DNA of 64,000 bases from Wylensekiella montiformis (GTDB lineage: Bacteria; Bacillota; Negativicutes; Selenomonadales; Selenomonadaceae). Each line of letters starts with the position of its first letter. Position 1 is the stretch's first letter. The stretch covers positions 62,001 through 126,000 of the forward strand of contig NZ_VUNL01000004.1 of NCBI RefSeq assembly GCF_009697385.1. The letters run 5' to 3'. The notes beneath the pieces are model-generated. The model worked only from the letters and a program-made list of their open reading frames with translations, searched no databases and was not told where the DNA came from. This document shows positions 1 to 9,606 of the stretch, one piece after another. Both the position numbers and the translations under genes were made by a program.

Positions 1-136
1 AAAGAAAGCCAATGACATAGCCCCGGACGTAAAAGCCTTCCTCGACTACATGAACGGCCTGCCCGCAGCCGGCGACTTCATCAAAGAGATGGCGCAGAAC
101 TTGTTATTCCCCCATGTATACATGAATATTATATAG
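1..136 (+). pseudogene. 3' fragment of a second Rpn-family nuclease gene
   Basis: The frame starting at base 2 encodes KKANDIAPDVKAFLDYMNGL followed by PAAGDFIKEM, nearly identical to an internal stretch (about residues 166-196) of the Rpn-family protein encoded at 249-1064. After that the fragment diverges and stops at 134-136, without the charged C-terminal region (EGRAEGERK) of the neighbour. The 5' part lies outside the window. I read it as a truncated tandem paralogue, probably non-functional. It could also be the true end of a shorter family member, because the upstream part cannot be seen. Confidence 0.6.
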
Positions 137-203
137 AATTTATGTTCTATTTGTAGTAAAATAAAGACATGAGGAACGCCTGTTTTTTATATAATGTTAT
201 TCT

Positions 204-233
204 TTGTCACCATCGTTCATGATATAATATAAG
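204..233 (+). promoter_or_regulatory. possible sigma-70 promoter of the Rpn-family gene
   Basis: TTGTCA at 204-209 and TATAAG at 228-233 with an 18-base spacer. A better -10 (TATAAT, 223-228) is present but only 13 bases from the -35. The -10 region lies close to the Shine-Dalgarno at 233-240, so the leader would be very short. Weak call. Confidence 0.3.
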
Positions 234-248
234 AGAGGAGTGCCGGAT

Positions 249-1064
249 ATGTCTGGTTACAAAATCAAACCTTGGGAAGAGCTTACCATCACTGATGACT
301 ACATGTTCAAACTGGTAATGCGGCACAAGCGTTTTTGTAAACGCCTTATCGAAAAGATCCTTAACATCAGGATCAAGGACATCCACTACCTCGAAGAAGA
401 AAAATCCTTCAAATTCAAATACGACAGCAAGGGCATCCGCCTTGACGTCTACGTCGAGGGCGACGACACCATATACGACATCGAAATGCAGGTATGGAAC
501 TACGGCGACCAGGAACTAGCCTACCGCAGCCGCTACTACCAATCCATGATCGATATGGACTCTTTGGCCCGCGGCGCACTCTACAAAGAACTGCGCCCTT
601 CCATAATCATCTTCCTCTGCCCCTTTGCTCTTTTCGATAAAGAGCGCCATATCTACACTTTCCGCAACATCTGCCGCGAAGATAAAACGCTGGAACTCCA
701 CGACGGAGCCACAAAAATATTCCTCAGCAGTCAGGGCAAAGCCAACGACGTAGCCCCAGATGTAAAAGCCTTCCTAGACTACATGAACGGCCTGCCCGCA
801 GCGGACGACTTCATCAAAGAAATCGACGCCTGCATCACGGAAACGAAAACCAATCACGAAGAAAGGGTGAGCTACATGACCTACGAAATGAAAATGCGCG
901 AAGCCCACGACGACGGCCGCGCCGAAGGACGTGCTGAAGGTGAACGCAAAAATCAGGAACAAACCGCCCTCGATATGTTACGTGACAACATGGACATACA
1001 GCTAATCATGAAATACACACATCTTTCCGCCGAACGCATCGCGGAACTTGCTAAAACACTATAA
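249..1064 (+). CDS. Rpn family recombination-promoting nuclease / putative transposase (PD-(D/E)XK)
   Basis: The N-terminal pattern KPWEELTITDDYMFKLVM, followed by RLDVYVEGDDTIYDIEMQ, matches the Rpn (YhgA-like, PDDEXK_2) family: a conserved acidic residue in RLDVYV and the E-x-Q motif of a PD-(D/E)XK nuclease fold. Family members cut DNA and promote RecA-independent recombination; activity of this protein is inferred. The C-terminus has short EGRAEGER-type repeats, typical of the family. An in-frame GTG lies at 240, but GAGAGGAG at 233-240 is spaced 8 bases from ATG 249, so I start there (271 aa). A truncated paralogue lies directly upstream and a shared terminator follows. These genes are usually multicopy in Negativicutes. 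Confidence 0.85.
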   Translation: MSGYKIKPWEELTITDDYMFKLVMRHKRFCKRLIEKILNIRIKDIHYLEEEKSFKFKYDSKGIRLDVYVEGDDTIYDIEMQVWNYGDQELAYRSRYYQSMIDMDSLARGALYKELRPSIIIFLCPFALFDKERHIYTFRNICREDKTLELHDGATKIFLSSQGKANDVAPDVKAFLDYMNGLPAADDFIKEIDACITETKTNHEERVSYMTYEMKMREAHDDGRAEGRAEGERKNQEQTALDMLRDNMDIQLIMKYTHLSAERIAELAKTL

Positions 1065-1079
1065 TATCCCCCAACCAAA

Positions 1080-1112
1080 AGAGCCTGACCATCATATCTA
1101 TGGTCAGGCTCT
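1080..1112. terminator. bidirectional intrinsic terminator between convergent genes
   Basis: Perfect 13-bp stem (AGAGCCTGACCAT at 1080-1092 with its complement at 1100-1112) and a 7-base loop. It is followed by T5 on the plus strand and TTTT on the minus strand. It serves both the Rpn gene and the convergent heparinase-family gene. Confidence 0.85.
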
Positions 1113-1142
1113 TTTTCATATTCCCATCAATCAGCCACAATT

Positions 1143-3047
1143 TTACAGCTTTAACAACTTCCCATATCCATTAGAAAATACTCCTGGATTCTTCCAACGT
1201 TTTAAATTCACTCCATAATCCGTGACTACAATACCATCAGAACAAATCTCCACCACCCGCCAAACTGGAGTTCCAAATCCATTATGACGCATAATGATGC
1301 CATCACGACCAATATATAACACTTGTGCCTTTGTTCTGTCCTTCTTTATGGAGAAAAGTCCTTTCTGCCCATCAACCCATTCATTTTGCTCTATGCCAGA
1401 CATCGGCTGCGGCGTAAAATGCATCGCCGTTCCACGGAATTTATTTCGCATAACTGGATCAGGCGTATAAAGATAACTTCCCGGATCAGCAATAATCGTT
1501 TTCCCATCCAAAGTTAATGTCAACGACAACTGATCATTGTGTGAATGTCCTCCACCGCCATTTTGCCCCACTTCGCCGCAACGAACAATTAAATGCAATC
1601 TGTCAGATTTCCATATATAAAGCCCCATGCCCGTATACGCATAAACATGTAAATTTAACAGTAAATTTACCTGCTCATCAGCAATGTGATACACATTTTC
1701 TCTACCACTATCCGAGCAAGCATCACATAAATGCTTCCGCACCTCGTGTAAATCACCAGCATTTTTCACTTCCTGCATATCATCTGCAAACGGAAGCAAT
1801 TCACGATATGATAAAACATCCTCATGATTCTGCATATCCTCATCATAATACACATCATCTACTAATTGCTGATGGGCAAGATTCTGATAACGTTCATAAG
1901 CCTCGGCTTTTGTCAATTTATGATATCGCGGTGCCAATTTGAAAAAATGACCGCTATCAGCATCACCTATCTGCTGTAACACGCCATCGATTGAACATTT
2001 TTCGACAAACCCTACGGCTCTCGCCAGTCTGCACCAAAACCATTCGGGCAACTCTACCTGTAATTCCCGAGGCAAACGTTTGGTCAATAAAGCACTATGT
2101 AGCATCAACTCCGTAGACAAACAATGATAGCTGGTCGAGGCTTCAAAATTACTGCCATCTTCATGGAATTCTCGCTTCATCTCGCTGATAAGTTCACGTT
2201 GAGAAAAATCTAGCCATTTCGCTATCTCAGTGGTATTCTCCAAATGCGCTGTTGCAAACAGCAAGCCAGCAATATCGGACAGATAATGATTCGTGGTAAG
2301 TTTCGGCGAATATTCCAGATTATGCACAATATGATTCGCATGATCATATACCGACCGCGCCAACACCCGTTCAAAATCCGTCGAAAACTTCACACCTTGA
2401 CTAACAAATATATCATAAGCCAATAACCAATTGGCAATACGAATCCCCACATCCATAGTACAACGCCAATTTACGCCAAACCTTGGCGGATTTTGGGCGA
2501 TAAAGTCTAAAATCTCATTACAATATTCCTGCCAATAGCGGCCATCGTGTTTATGAGCATACGCCACAGCCAGTTGTGGTAAATGCTGCATCCTCGCCAA
2601 ATCCCAAGGAACCTTCACATCAACGCCCGCCTTGTGACCAATCGGAATATCCATGTACCAAGTCCGCTCAGACCACCGGTAGCCAGATTTAAAATCTAAC
2701 TGCCAGTCAATCGGTCGATAATCTGTCGAAACCATCTGCAAAACAGCCGTGGCATACGGTATACAAGCAAACGGTAAATGGTCTTTTAGCCATTTTTCTC
2801 TATTCTTTGCTGCTAATACCACTGACTGCCAGCCACTCCCCAACAAATCAAAACGATGCTGAAGATAAAGACTACACACTTCCTCCCTCATACAATCTAT
2901 TACCAAATAACGATTCTCTATCGGTATAGCATTTAACTTGCAATCGTATATATGATAAGTACTACGTCGGCTATCCAAACACTTGACAGCGATTCTACAT
3001 AATCTTCTCCATATTTTCCCGAAAAGTTCTCTATTGATTTTTCGCAT
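1143..3047 (-). CDS. heparinase II/III family protein (polysaccharide lyase-like)
   Basis: The protein has the two-part layout of the heparinase II/III family: an alpha/alpha N-terminal domain (PWDLARMQHLPQLAVAYA, TTNHYLSDIAGLLFA, EDGSNFEASTSYH) and a C-terminal beta domain with GGGGHSHNDQLSLTL and ADPGSYLYTP. Such proteins cleave or modify uronic-acid-containing polysaccharides. In O-antigen loci they often occur as the last gene, with unknown substrate. The frame is open to ATG 3122, but GAGG with a 5-base gap precedes ATG 3047 (MRKINREL), and neither upstream ATG has a Shine-Dalgarno, so I choose 3047 (634 aa). It is separated by about 120 bases from the flippase gene and ends at the bidirectional terminator. 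No signal peptide is obvious at either start. Confidence 0.8.
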   Translation of the reverse strand: MRKINRELFGKIWRRLCRIAVKCLDSRRSTYHIYDCKLNAIPIENRYLVIDCMREEVCSLYLQHRFDLLGSGWQSVVLAAKNREKWLKDHLPFACIPYATAVLQMVSTDYRPIDWQLDFKSGYRWSERTWYMDIPIGHKAGVDVKVPWDLARMQHLPQLAVAYAHKHDGRYWQEYCNEILDFIAQNPPRFGVNWRCTMDVGIRIANWLLAYDIFVSQGVKFSTDFERVLARSVYDHANHIVHNLEYSPKLTTNHYLSDIAGLLFATAHLENTTEIAKWLDFSQRELISEMKREFHEDGSNFEASTSYHCLSTELMLHSALLTKRLPRELQVELPEWFWCRLARAVGFVEKCSIDGVLQQIGDADSGHFFKLAPRYHKLTKAEAYERYQNLAHQQLVDDVYYDEDMQNHEDVLSYRELLPFADDMQEVKNAGDLHEVRKHLCDACSDSGRENVYHIADEQVNLLLNLHVYAYTGMGLYIWKSDRLHLIVRCGEVGQNGGGGHSHNDQLSLTLTLDGKTIIADPGSYLYTPDPVMRNKFRGTAMHFTPQPMSGIEQNEWVDGQKGLFSIKKDRTKAQVLYIGRDGIIMRHNGFGTPVWRVVEICSDGIVVTDYGVNLKRWKNPGVFSNGYGKLLKL

Positions 3048-3169
3048 AATATCCTCATATTTCATTCTGCAGTAATATATACGATATAGAATAATGACGC
3101 CATTAAATTTATCAATATCCATTCAGCAACATAAAACAAATATACTATACAAGTCTATGTATTAATCAA

Positions 3170-4387
3170 TTAGTATTTGTCCATCAAGAATTTTTTTCCT
3201 TTCACATATCCATATATATTTATTAGGGTATAGCTTAATGACAAACTTAAAGCCATACCTAATATTCCTAATATTGGATAAAGAAAAAACACTAATAAGC
3301 AATGCAGTAAGACTACTCCCGAAACACATTTACACAGGGGTTTAAAACATTCAAATTTTAATACCACTGTCATATATGGACTCAACATAACAGAAAAAAC
3401 AGATAACAAGCTAAAAACTAAAAACGCAGGAATTGCTCCATCATATTTACCCACGAAATACAGTTTGATAAATTCAACTATAAAAACATCTGTAACAGCA
3501 ACAAACAAAAACATAACTTTAAATATCTTTGACTGCAATTCAAACAGGTCTTTCATTTTTTGTTTTGTTTCGGCATTTACTATCCCCGGAAACATAACCG
3601 TAGTAATAGCCCCCAGTATTAATGCATATATATTATAAAACTGAAAAGCCACTCCATAAGATGCCAAATCACTTTCAGGCGCAAACGAACGCAAAAAAAA
3701 CACGTTAATATTTGCCAAAACTGTTAACAGTGCCATATATATAAACAAAAATTTGTAATCACTATTAAATATTATCTTAAAAGTTTTCACTCCATCTCCC
3801 AAACATTGATCGAGCGAAAAAAAGGTAAAGACTTTTTTATTTATCATTGCTGCCGCTAAAAAAGCTAGGCTATTTAACAGGATGACAGATATCGCTAAAA
3901 TTGAATTTGTGAACAAAACCACATAAACAAATATGAGTGTAGCAAAAATTCCAACACGGTACAGTTCGACATAATTATACTGACTAAAATTTTGCACATT
4001 CTGGTATGCAGTTTTTATAAATTCCGAAAAGCATACTGCTACGGTTAATAACGTGATTGCTAAAAGGCCAGTACCTTTTATGCCAAAAACAATTCCGAGT
4101 AAAATGGTGAAAAGCACCACCAACACTGTCTGAACAAAACACAACGATGTCTTGTCTTCCTTTAGAGATAGCTTATTACAACCAACAATGTAGATATTAT
4201 TTACACTAGCAACAAAAATTCCCGATACCAAACCACTAACTGATAATAAGAACGTATATAATGCATACTCCCCATAATCCATATACCTTATGATTAATAG
4301 TGTTATCACCCCCATGAGTCCTTTAGAAAAAAAACTTGTTATAAATACATAAAGCATATCTTTAGCTTTTGAACCAAACTTCAACAT
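3170..4387 (-). CDS. oligosaccharide flippase family protein (Wzx-like)
   Basis: A 405-residue, almost entirely hydrophobic protein with about 12 predicted membrane helices, starting with FGSKAKDMLYVFITSFFSKGL as in the polysaccharide transporter (MATE/MOP) superfamily. Wzx proteins flip undecaprenyl-linked repeat units to the periplasm for Wzy-type polymerisation. It sits at the distal end of the O-antigen locus that also holds Wzz and a Wzy/WaaL-like protein, which supports the assignment. AT-rich with many A/T-ending codons, unlike the chromosome to the right. The Shine-Dalgarno is weak (GAAAG). Substrate cannot be read from sequence. Confidence 0.8.
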   Translation of the reverse strand: MLKFGSKAKDMLYVFITSFFSKGLMGVITLLIIRYMDYGEYALYTFLLSVSGLVSGIFVASVNNIYIVGCNKLSLKEDKTSLCFVQTVLVVLFTILLGIVFGIKGTGLLAITLLTVAVCFSEFIKTAYQNVQNFSQYNYVELYRVGIFATLIFVYVVLFTNSILAISVILLNSLAFLAAAMINKKVFTFFSLDQCLGDGVKTFKIIFNSDYKFLFIYMALLTVLANINVFFLRSFAPESDLASYGVAFQFYNIYALILGAITTVMFPGIVNAETKQKMKDLFELQSKIFKVMFLFVAVTDVFIVEFIKLYFVGKYDGAIPAFLVFSLLSVFSVMLSPYMTVVLKFECFKPLCKCVSGVVLLHCLLVFFLYPILGILGMALSLSLSYTLINIYGYVKGKKFLMDKY

Positions 4388-4392
4388 ATTTT

Positions 4393-5844
4393 CTATCTTT
4401 CAATATACCCTTTCCAGTTAGCTTGCGGTTTAAAGTGTAAATTAATACTACGCCAATCCACGCTTGCACCATTGTTTTCACAATATGCTCTTATATCCTG
4501 TTCATCATAACAAAACCCATCTAAATTCATCGCATTATTAATCACAGGTATTTTATACGGATCAAACCCTATCAAATGCGCACACACAAAATCAACAAAA
4601 AATGGATTAGTACCACCAGCTATAAGTCCTGCATGTTTAGGAGTCGGTTCTAACGGACCATTTTCCTCACCAGCTACCACCCCATCAACTACACAAAAAT
4701 ATTTCCGCTGTGGTTCTTTATGAATAACGCCCCTACTATCTGCGAATAATAAAATTCGATTTAAATCTAGGCACATTCGCCAAACAGTATCATTTCCATG
4801 CCAGTCGCCATTCCCCATATCATAGTCGGTCTTCGTTACGATTTTATACAGGCGATGAAGGACTCCAAATGGGAAATTCATAACAAAAAACTGATATCGA
4901 CTCAATTTAGTGTTTTTTATTAAAATATTATCCATTGCAAATCGTCGCCATTTATAATGTAACCTCCCTAACGAACCTACATCATCGGCAAATTCATCGC
5001 CTCCATCTGCCGGACTTCCCACACGATAATGCGCTAAAAAATTTTTATCTCCATTAGCACCCACCATATTTTTGCTATTTATCGTAACTCCAGCTTTTCG
5101 ATGTGTTTTTAACTTAGGTATACTTATAACAACATCCGCATCTAAAACACTTCGCGAAAATAAATATCTATGTCCATTTGTATGCTGTTTTACAATAAAG
5201 TTTCTATCATAGTCAGCCCCATATAACCGATCGGGATTAGCAACATCCTGCAACATTGACTTATCTTCTAGATTGCATAATACATACCCACGAGGGTCAC
5301 CTTTCAAGTCAACTCTTACTCCTGTATCAAAACCTCCAACATATGCATTTTTCCGCAAATCTATCAACTCAATCATTACGTTTTTACTATTGTAATAATC
5401 GACTAACTGTTTCACACCATTTCTTTCAACAATAGTTTCGAAATCAGCATTAGCTTGCGGTGCATCTGCTATTATAATCTTCCCTGTGCCTTGTAGTGCC
5501 AATAACACATAATCAATAATTGGCCTTATAACAGCGCCATGCGTTACAAGACTTTGTATATCTGGATCACCTGCATTATCGTGATATACAAAATTAGGCT
5601 TCAGTAAAACTGTATCGCCCTTATTAATCAATTCACAAAATGGATTCCATTTAGGTGTTCCATAATTTTCCTCATCCAACCCAAGATTTTTCAACATATC
5701 TCGAACGGCATGATATACAGGATTATTCTCTGATACAGCATCTTCCCGTTTGAATATAAACTCGGGATACTCTTCACTCGGTGAATATGGAGGACAATCA
5801 GGATACATCGTTTTGTTATTAATATGAACTGACACATTATTCAT
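4393..5844 (-). CDS. DUF362 domain-containing protein
   Basis: The protein matches the DUF362 family: GDTVLLKPNFVYHDNAGDP near the N-terminus, GKIIIADAPQ, and a central VVISIPKLKTHRKAGVTINS followed by KNMVG. The C-terminal part (CVVDGVVAGEENGPLEPTPK, then AGLIAGGTNPFFVDFVCAHLI) is also typical. The biochemical role of DUF362 is not established to my knowledge; some members carry ferredoxin-like cysteine motifs, but none is seen here. It lies between the PaaK-like enzyme and the flippase with 1-6 base gaps, so it is surely cotranscribed with O-antigen genes and may modify the repeat unit or its lipid carrier (inference). GGAG lies 10 bases before the ATG. Confidence 0.8.
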   Translation of the reverse strand: MNNVSVHINNKTMYPDCPPYSPSEEYPEFIFKREDAVSENNPVYHAVRDMLKNLGLDEENYGTPKWNPFCELINKGDTVLLKPNFVYHDNAGDPDIQSLVTHGAVIRPIIDYVLLALQGTGKIIIADAPQANADFETIVERNGVKQLVDYYNSKNVMIELIDLRKNAYVGGFDTGVRVDLKGDPRGYVLCNLEDKSMLQDVANPDRLYGADYDRNFIVKQHTNGHRYLFSRSVLDADVVISIPKLKTHRKAGVTINSKNMVGANGDKNFLAHYRVGSPADGGDEFADDVGSLGRLHYKWRRFAMDNILIKNTKLSRYQFFVMNFPFGVLHRLYKIVTKTDYDMGNGDWHGNDTVWRMCLDLNRILLFADSRGVIHKEPQRKYFCVVDGVVAGEENGPLEPTPKHAGLIAGGTNPFFVDFVCAHLIGFDPYKIPVINNAMNLDGFCYDEQDIRAYCENNGASVDWRSINLHFKPQANWKGYIER

Positions 5845-5845
5845 T

Positions 5846-7237
5846 TCAATCTAACTCCGATATTATATATCTATACTTACCACTAGCTGCACGCCTAACC
5901 TCATTGACGTATTGAATATCCATCTTTAGATATTCACCTAGTTTACTTTGCACCGCGCTCTTTATAGCCACCTCATCGTCTATTGTGTAATCTTTGCCTT
6001 TCACTATTCGCATTGTTACCAAACCGGGGGTGTTTTGATAAAATTGATAATATTTGACACGATCAAAAACGTCAGAATGGAAGTTAATGGCCGTCATCGA
6101 AATTTTATTCCCCTGACTTGTAACTAACATCTCTTGAAGCCATCGCCCCTCGATGTCTTTTAAAATACGACCTTTAAAACCACATTTAGTCTTTACACAC
6201 TCTTCATAACTCGCATAATCAGCAGTACGATAACGAATTAATGGCAAAACGTAGTTGTTAAATCCTGTGGCAGTAATTTCTCCCATTATCCCAGAATCAT
6301 TAATAACATCACGGTTCTTGTCTAACAATTCAGTATATCCATATAATTCTTCTATATGGTAGTGATCTTCCAAAGCACATCCATTTGCTAAACTACACAT
6401 TTCTGAGTGTCCGTATGACATATACATCCGACAACCAAACGCATTCTCAATAATTTCTCGTTGTCCTTTATATAAATTTTCACTAGTTGCAAAAATCGCC
6501 AATGGCTTGTATGTTAGCCTATCTCCTGTTCGGTTCATATATTCCGCTAGCATCAATATTGATGAAGGATACACATGAAAAAAAGGTATTTTTTCCTTAT
6601 TTAACTTATTAATAAATTTGTGACAAACTTCATCTGTCATGTGAAAAGGATCCAATACTAGTGAGCGATTCTTCTTTTCATAACGCCACAGCTTATTATC
6701 CGGCAAAACATTGTTTCTTAATACGACCATTTCTGATTTACCAGGGATATAGCCGACTTCGCCCCAAAGATAATCATACATTGCCTTTTCCCTTGGAATG
6801 GTCAATCGCTTTTGCGCGTAAAAAATCAGCTGCCGTCCCGTTGTACCACCTGTTGTAATTTGGAATCTTTGCCTGTTAGAGAATTTATCGGATAGCATAT
6901 CTAATAAATTATTTCGAATAACTTCTTTATCGATTGTCGGAATCAGGGATAAATCGTCTAAATTGTTAAACTTGTACGGATTAAATCCCGCCTCGTTAAA
7001 CTGCCGATTGTAAAATCTTGTCGTTTCATGGGCATGTATCAATAAATTCCTTAATTGCCTTATCTGATAATCATGAATTTCATCCTGCGACCAATTTGCT
7101 GATTCGTTAAGTAATTTATACATTTTTGCATATTCTGGTCCATATTTGATTTTTTGAGGAAGTGAACCATATAATCCACCAATGACATTTCGGACAGGAT
7201 ACGGTAACGCATGATATATTTTTCGCAATTTATTCAA
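5846..7237 (-). CDS. phenylacetate-CoA ligase-like adenylate-forming enzyme (PaaK/CapK family)
   Basis: The sequence shows the PaaK/CapK pattern: an N-terminal QIRQLRNLLIHAHETTRFY, the AMP-binding ITTGGTTGRQLIFYA, MYMSYGHSEMCSLANGCALE, and GEITATGFNNYVLPLIRYRT with the ribose/AMP-binding Asp region following (ADYASYEECV). These enzymes activate carboxylic acids as acyl-adenylates. CapK-type members in capsule and O-antigen loci are thought to help acylate or amidate sugars; the substrate here is unknown. An upstream TTG exists at 7243, but AGGGGG is spaced 8 bases from TTG 7237, which overlaps the wecC stop (TTGA). I therefore choose a rare TTG start, translationally coupled to wecC. Confidence 0.8.
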   Translation of the reverse strand: MNKLRKIYHALPYPVRNVIGGLYGSLPQKIKYGPEYAKMYKLLNESANWSQDEIHDYQIRQLRNLLIHAHETTRFYNRQFNEAGFNPYKFNNLDDLSLIPTIDKEVIRNNLLDMLSDKFSNRQRFQITTGGTTGRQLIFYAQKRLTIPREKAMYDYLWGEVGYIPGKSEMVVLRNNVLPDNKLWRYEKKNRSLVLDPFHMTDEVCHKFINKLNKEKIPFFHVYPSSILMLAEYMNRTGDRLTYKPLAIFATSENLYKGQREIIENAFGCRMYMSYGHSEMCSLANGCALEDHYHIEELYGYTELLDKNRDVINDSGIMGEITATGFNNYVLPLIRYRTADYASYEECVKTKCGFKGRILKDIEGRWLQEMLVTSQGNKISMTAINFHSDVFDRVKYYQFYQNTPGLVTMRIVKGKDYTIDDEVAIKSAVQSKLGEYLKMDIQYVNEVRRAASGKYRYIISELD

Positions 7238-8451
7238 AGCCAAATCCCCCTAGTATCAATCACACATTTGCCAGCCAATAAATTGCAGTCAAGTTCTTTA
7301 AATTCCTTATGGTCAACCAAAAGTAGTACGATGTTAGCCTTGGCAATAGCCTCTTTATACCCGCAAAACTCTACATTAGAATAGCCCTCTAGTTTTTTCG
7401 GCAATTGGGTTACATTGGGTTCCACCGCATAGATATGGGCGATGTTCTTTTCCGCCAATTCCTTGGTTATCTGCAAAGACGGACTTTCCCGCAAATCGTC
7501 AATATCCGGTTTGAATGCCAAGCCTAGACAAGCCACCCTTGGTTCCTTTACGTTGCGGATTGCATCAAATACTTTAGCCATTACATATTGTGGCTTATTG
7601 TCGTTGACCTGCCGAGCCGTGCGGATAAGTCTTGCTTCCTCTGGTGCCGAGTCCACGATAAACCACGGATCGACGGCAATGCAATGCCCGCCGACGCCCG
7701 GGCCTGGCTGGAGAATATTCACCCGCGGATGACGGTTAGCCAAGCGAATAAGCTCCCAAACATTAATATCCAGCTTATCGCAAATCATAGACAGTTCATT
7801 GGCAAAGGCGATATTCACATCGCGGAAGCTATTCTCGGTCAATTTGGAAAGCTCGGCCGTACGACTATCCGTTTCCAGAAGTTCTCCCGTCACAAAATGG
7901 CTATAGAATTCAACCGTTTTCTTTGTAGAAGCATCATCCACACCGCCGATGATGCGATCATTTCCCGGCAATTCGACAACGATTTTCCCCGGCAAAACTC
8001 GTTCCGGACAATGTGCGAAATACAACGTCTTATCTTTCAGTTCCGGACATTCCGAAAGCACCCAATCCCGAACCTTTTCCGTAGTTCCTACCGGACTGGT
8101 GGATTCCAAGATTACCAGATTTCCCTCTTCCAAATAAGATGCAACTTCGCGAGCTGCCGATTCGACAAAGGACAAGTCTGGTTTCTTATCACCCTTAAAC
8201 GGCGTCGGCACAGCTAAGATAAACACATCAGCCTTATGCGGTTTGGTATCTGCCTGTAGCTGTCCCTCACCGACAGCTTTTTGTACCCACTCTGCCAGAC
8301 CTGGCTCGACAATATGAATCTTCCCTGCATTGATGGTATCCACCACATGCTGCACAGGATCCATACCATACACCTTAAACCCATGATTGGCAATCAACGT
8401 TGCCGTTGGCAAACCTATATAACCTAACCCAATTACACTAACCGATTCCAT
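7234..8451 (-). CDS. wecC: UDP-N-acetyl-D-mannosamine dehydrogenase (UDP-glucose/GDP-mannose dehydrogenase family)
   Basis: Oxidises UDP-ManNAc to UDP-ManNAc uronate with NAD+. The N-terminal Rossmann motif VIGLGYIGLPTATLIANHGF, the catalytic-loop region PGPGVGGHCIAVDPWFIVD (with the active-site Cys in GGHC), and the C-terminal LGLAFKPDIDDLRESPSL are classic for this family; the overall match is closest to WecC. The frame opens at TTG 8457, but ATG 8451 (MESVSVIGLG) is the likely start, preceded by GGGGCG. The 2-epimerase (WecB) that makes UDP-ManNAc is not in this window. The product would be a uronic-acid sugar of the O-antigen, consistent with the heparinase-family gene downstream. Other NDP-hexuronate dehydrogenases remain possible. 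Confidence 0.85.
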   Translation of the reverse strand: MESVSVIGLGYIGLPTATLIANHGFKVYGMDPVQHVVDTINAGKIHIVEPGLAEWVQKAVGEGQLQADTKPHKADVFILAVPTPFKGDKKPDLSFVESAAREVASYLEEGNLVILESTSPVGTTEKVRDWVLSECPELKDKTLYFAHCPERVLPGKIVVELPGNDRIIGGVDDASTKKTVEFYSHFVTGELLETDSRTAELSKLTENSFRDVNIAFANELSMICDKLDINVWELIRLANRHPRVNILQPGPGVGGHCIAVDPWFIVDSAPEEARLIRTARQVNDNKPQYVMAKVFDAIRNVKEPRVACLGLAFKPDIDDLRESPSLQITKELAEKNIAHIYAVEPNVTQLPKKLEGYSNVEFCGYKEAIAKANIVLLLVDHKEFKELDCNLLAGKCVIDTRGIWL

Positions 8452-8471
8452 TAACAACCACGCCCCTTTGC

Positions 8472-9572
8472 TTATTTTTGGTAAAATAATTTTTCGAATT
8501 TATCTACCACAGTGCGTATATCGTACTGAGACAAATCAATATGTTCCTGCCCGTTGTAATCTCCCTGCATAAATGCCGCAAACACTTCTGACTTAAATGT
8601 TGCCTGATTAAAACTAAGGATTGGTCGCTTACTCATGGCATAATCAATCAGCTTACTTGGCCTTTGATTACTGTTGTCATTATCAAAGTTAATAACAAAA
8701 TCCCATGTCGCCATTTCAGGAATCAAGACTTCCCTGTCAACCGCCTCCCGTATCTCTAGCTTATCTCCTAGTTTCTCCTTGTATTCTGCTAACAAACCAG
8801 CTGTAAAGGCATCTGCGATAGCATAAACGACAAAACAAAAATCCTGCTTTAAGGTAAGCAAATACTCAAAAAAGAAACGTGGATTACGGATAGACTCGTA
8901 AAACACACCAGCATATCCAAAAGTCGGCACTGCATTTTTTCGATAAGCACTATCTGGAATATCCATCAACTTAAATCCTTGCGGAATAACCTTTATTTTT
9001 TCTGGTGGCAAGTATTCCAAATAATTATTTCTAGCAGCCTCAATCGGGATAGTCACATAGTCAAACTGATTCAACACCCATTTCTCAAAATATTTTAAAT
9101 AAAAAGCCTTTTTAAAATTAGGATTTTTATATAATGGATCACCACAATCGGCAATCAAGACTGTCGATTGCGAAGTGAATTTCTTTATAAAAGCTAAAGC
9201 TACATTCACATAAAATGGGTAACTAATAGATATGATAACATCATAATCATTATGTACCAACAAATGCTTTCTTATCATTTTATATAAACAAAATGCATAT
9301 CTTACCATTGTTGGTCCTTCGCCTATAAAATATACAAACGCACTTCTAAGACCACCAAAGGAAGACTTTTTTCTTCTCAAAACACTTTTTTTCATCTCTC
9401 CATGTGGTACTGTCATATTATTAACTCGGCTTGCTACTTGTGCATCTTCAGGTAAAAAAGTCGTAATTATATTCCCTCGTTTTAGTAATTCTTCTACCAA
9501 TTCATAAGTACGAAAAGCACGTGGATTTTTCTCAGGTTTATACCACCTAGAAGCAATAAGAATTTTCCCCAA
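8472..9572 (-). CDS. glycosyltransferase family 4-like protein
   Basis: Starts KILIASRWYKPEKNPRAFR and continues with RTYELVEELLKRGN, as in GT4-type enzymes with an N-terminal GT-B domain. A central NNYLEYLPPEKIKVIPQGFKL matches the usual P-x-G linker between domains, and the C-terminal part has the VINFDNDNSNQRPSKLIDYA region typical of the donor-binding E/K motif. It presumably adds one sugar of the O-antigen repeat on the cytoplasmic membrane face. The start is TTG 9572, with AAGGTG spaced 7-8 bases upstream. Donor and acceptor are unknown. Confidence 0.75.
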   Translation of the reverse strand: MGKILIASRWYKPEKNPRAFRTYELVEELLKRGNIITTFLPEDAQVASRVNNMTVPHGEMKKSVLRRKKSSFGGLRSAFVYFIGEGPTMVRYAFCLYKMIRKHLLVHNDYDVIISISYPFYVNVALAFIKKFTSQSTVLIADCGDPLYKNPNFKKAFYLKYFEKWVLNQFDYVTIPIEAARNNYLEYLPPEKIKVIPQGFKLMDIPDSAYRKNAVPTFGYAGVFYESIRNPRFFFEYLLTLKQDFCFVVYAIADAFTAGLLAEYKEKLGDKLEIREAVDREVLIPEMATWDFVINFDNDNSNQRPSKLIDYAMSKRPILSFNQATFKSEVFAAFMQGDYNGQEHIDLSQYDIRTVVDKFEKLFYQK

Positions 9573-9606
9573 AAGTTATCACCTTTTATCCATCAAAAAT
9601 TACATT

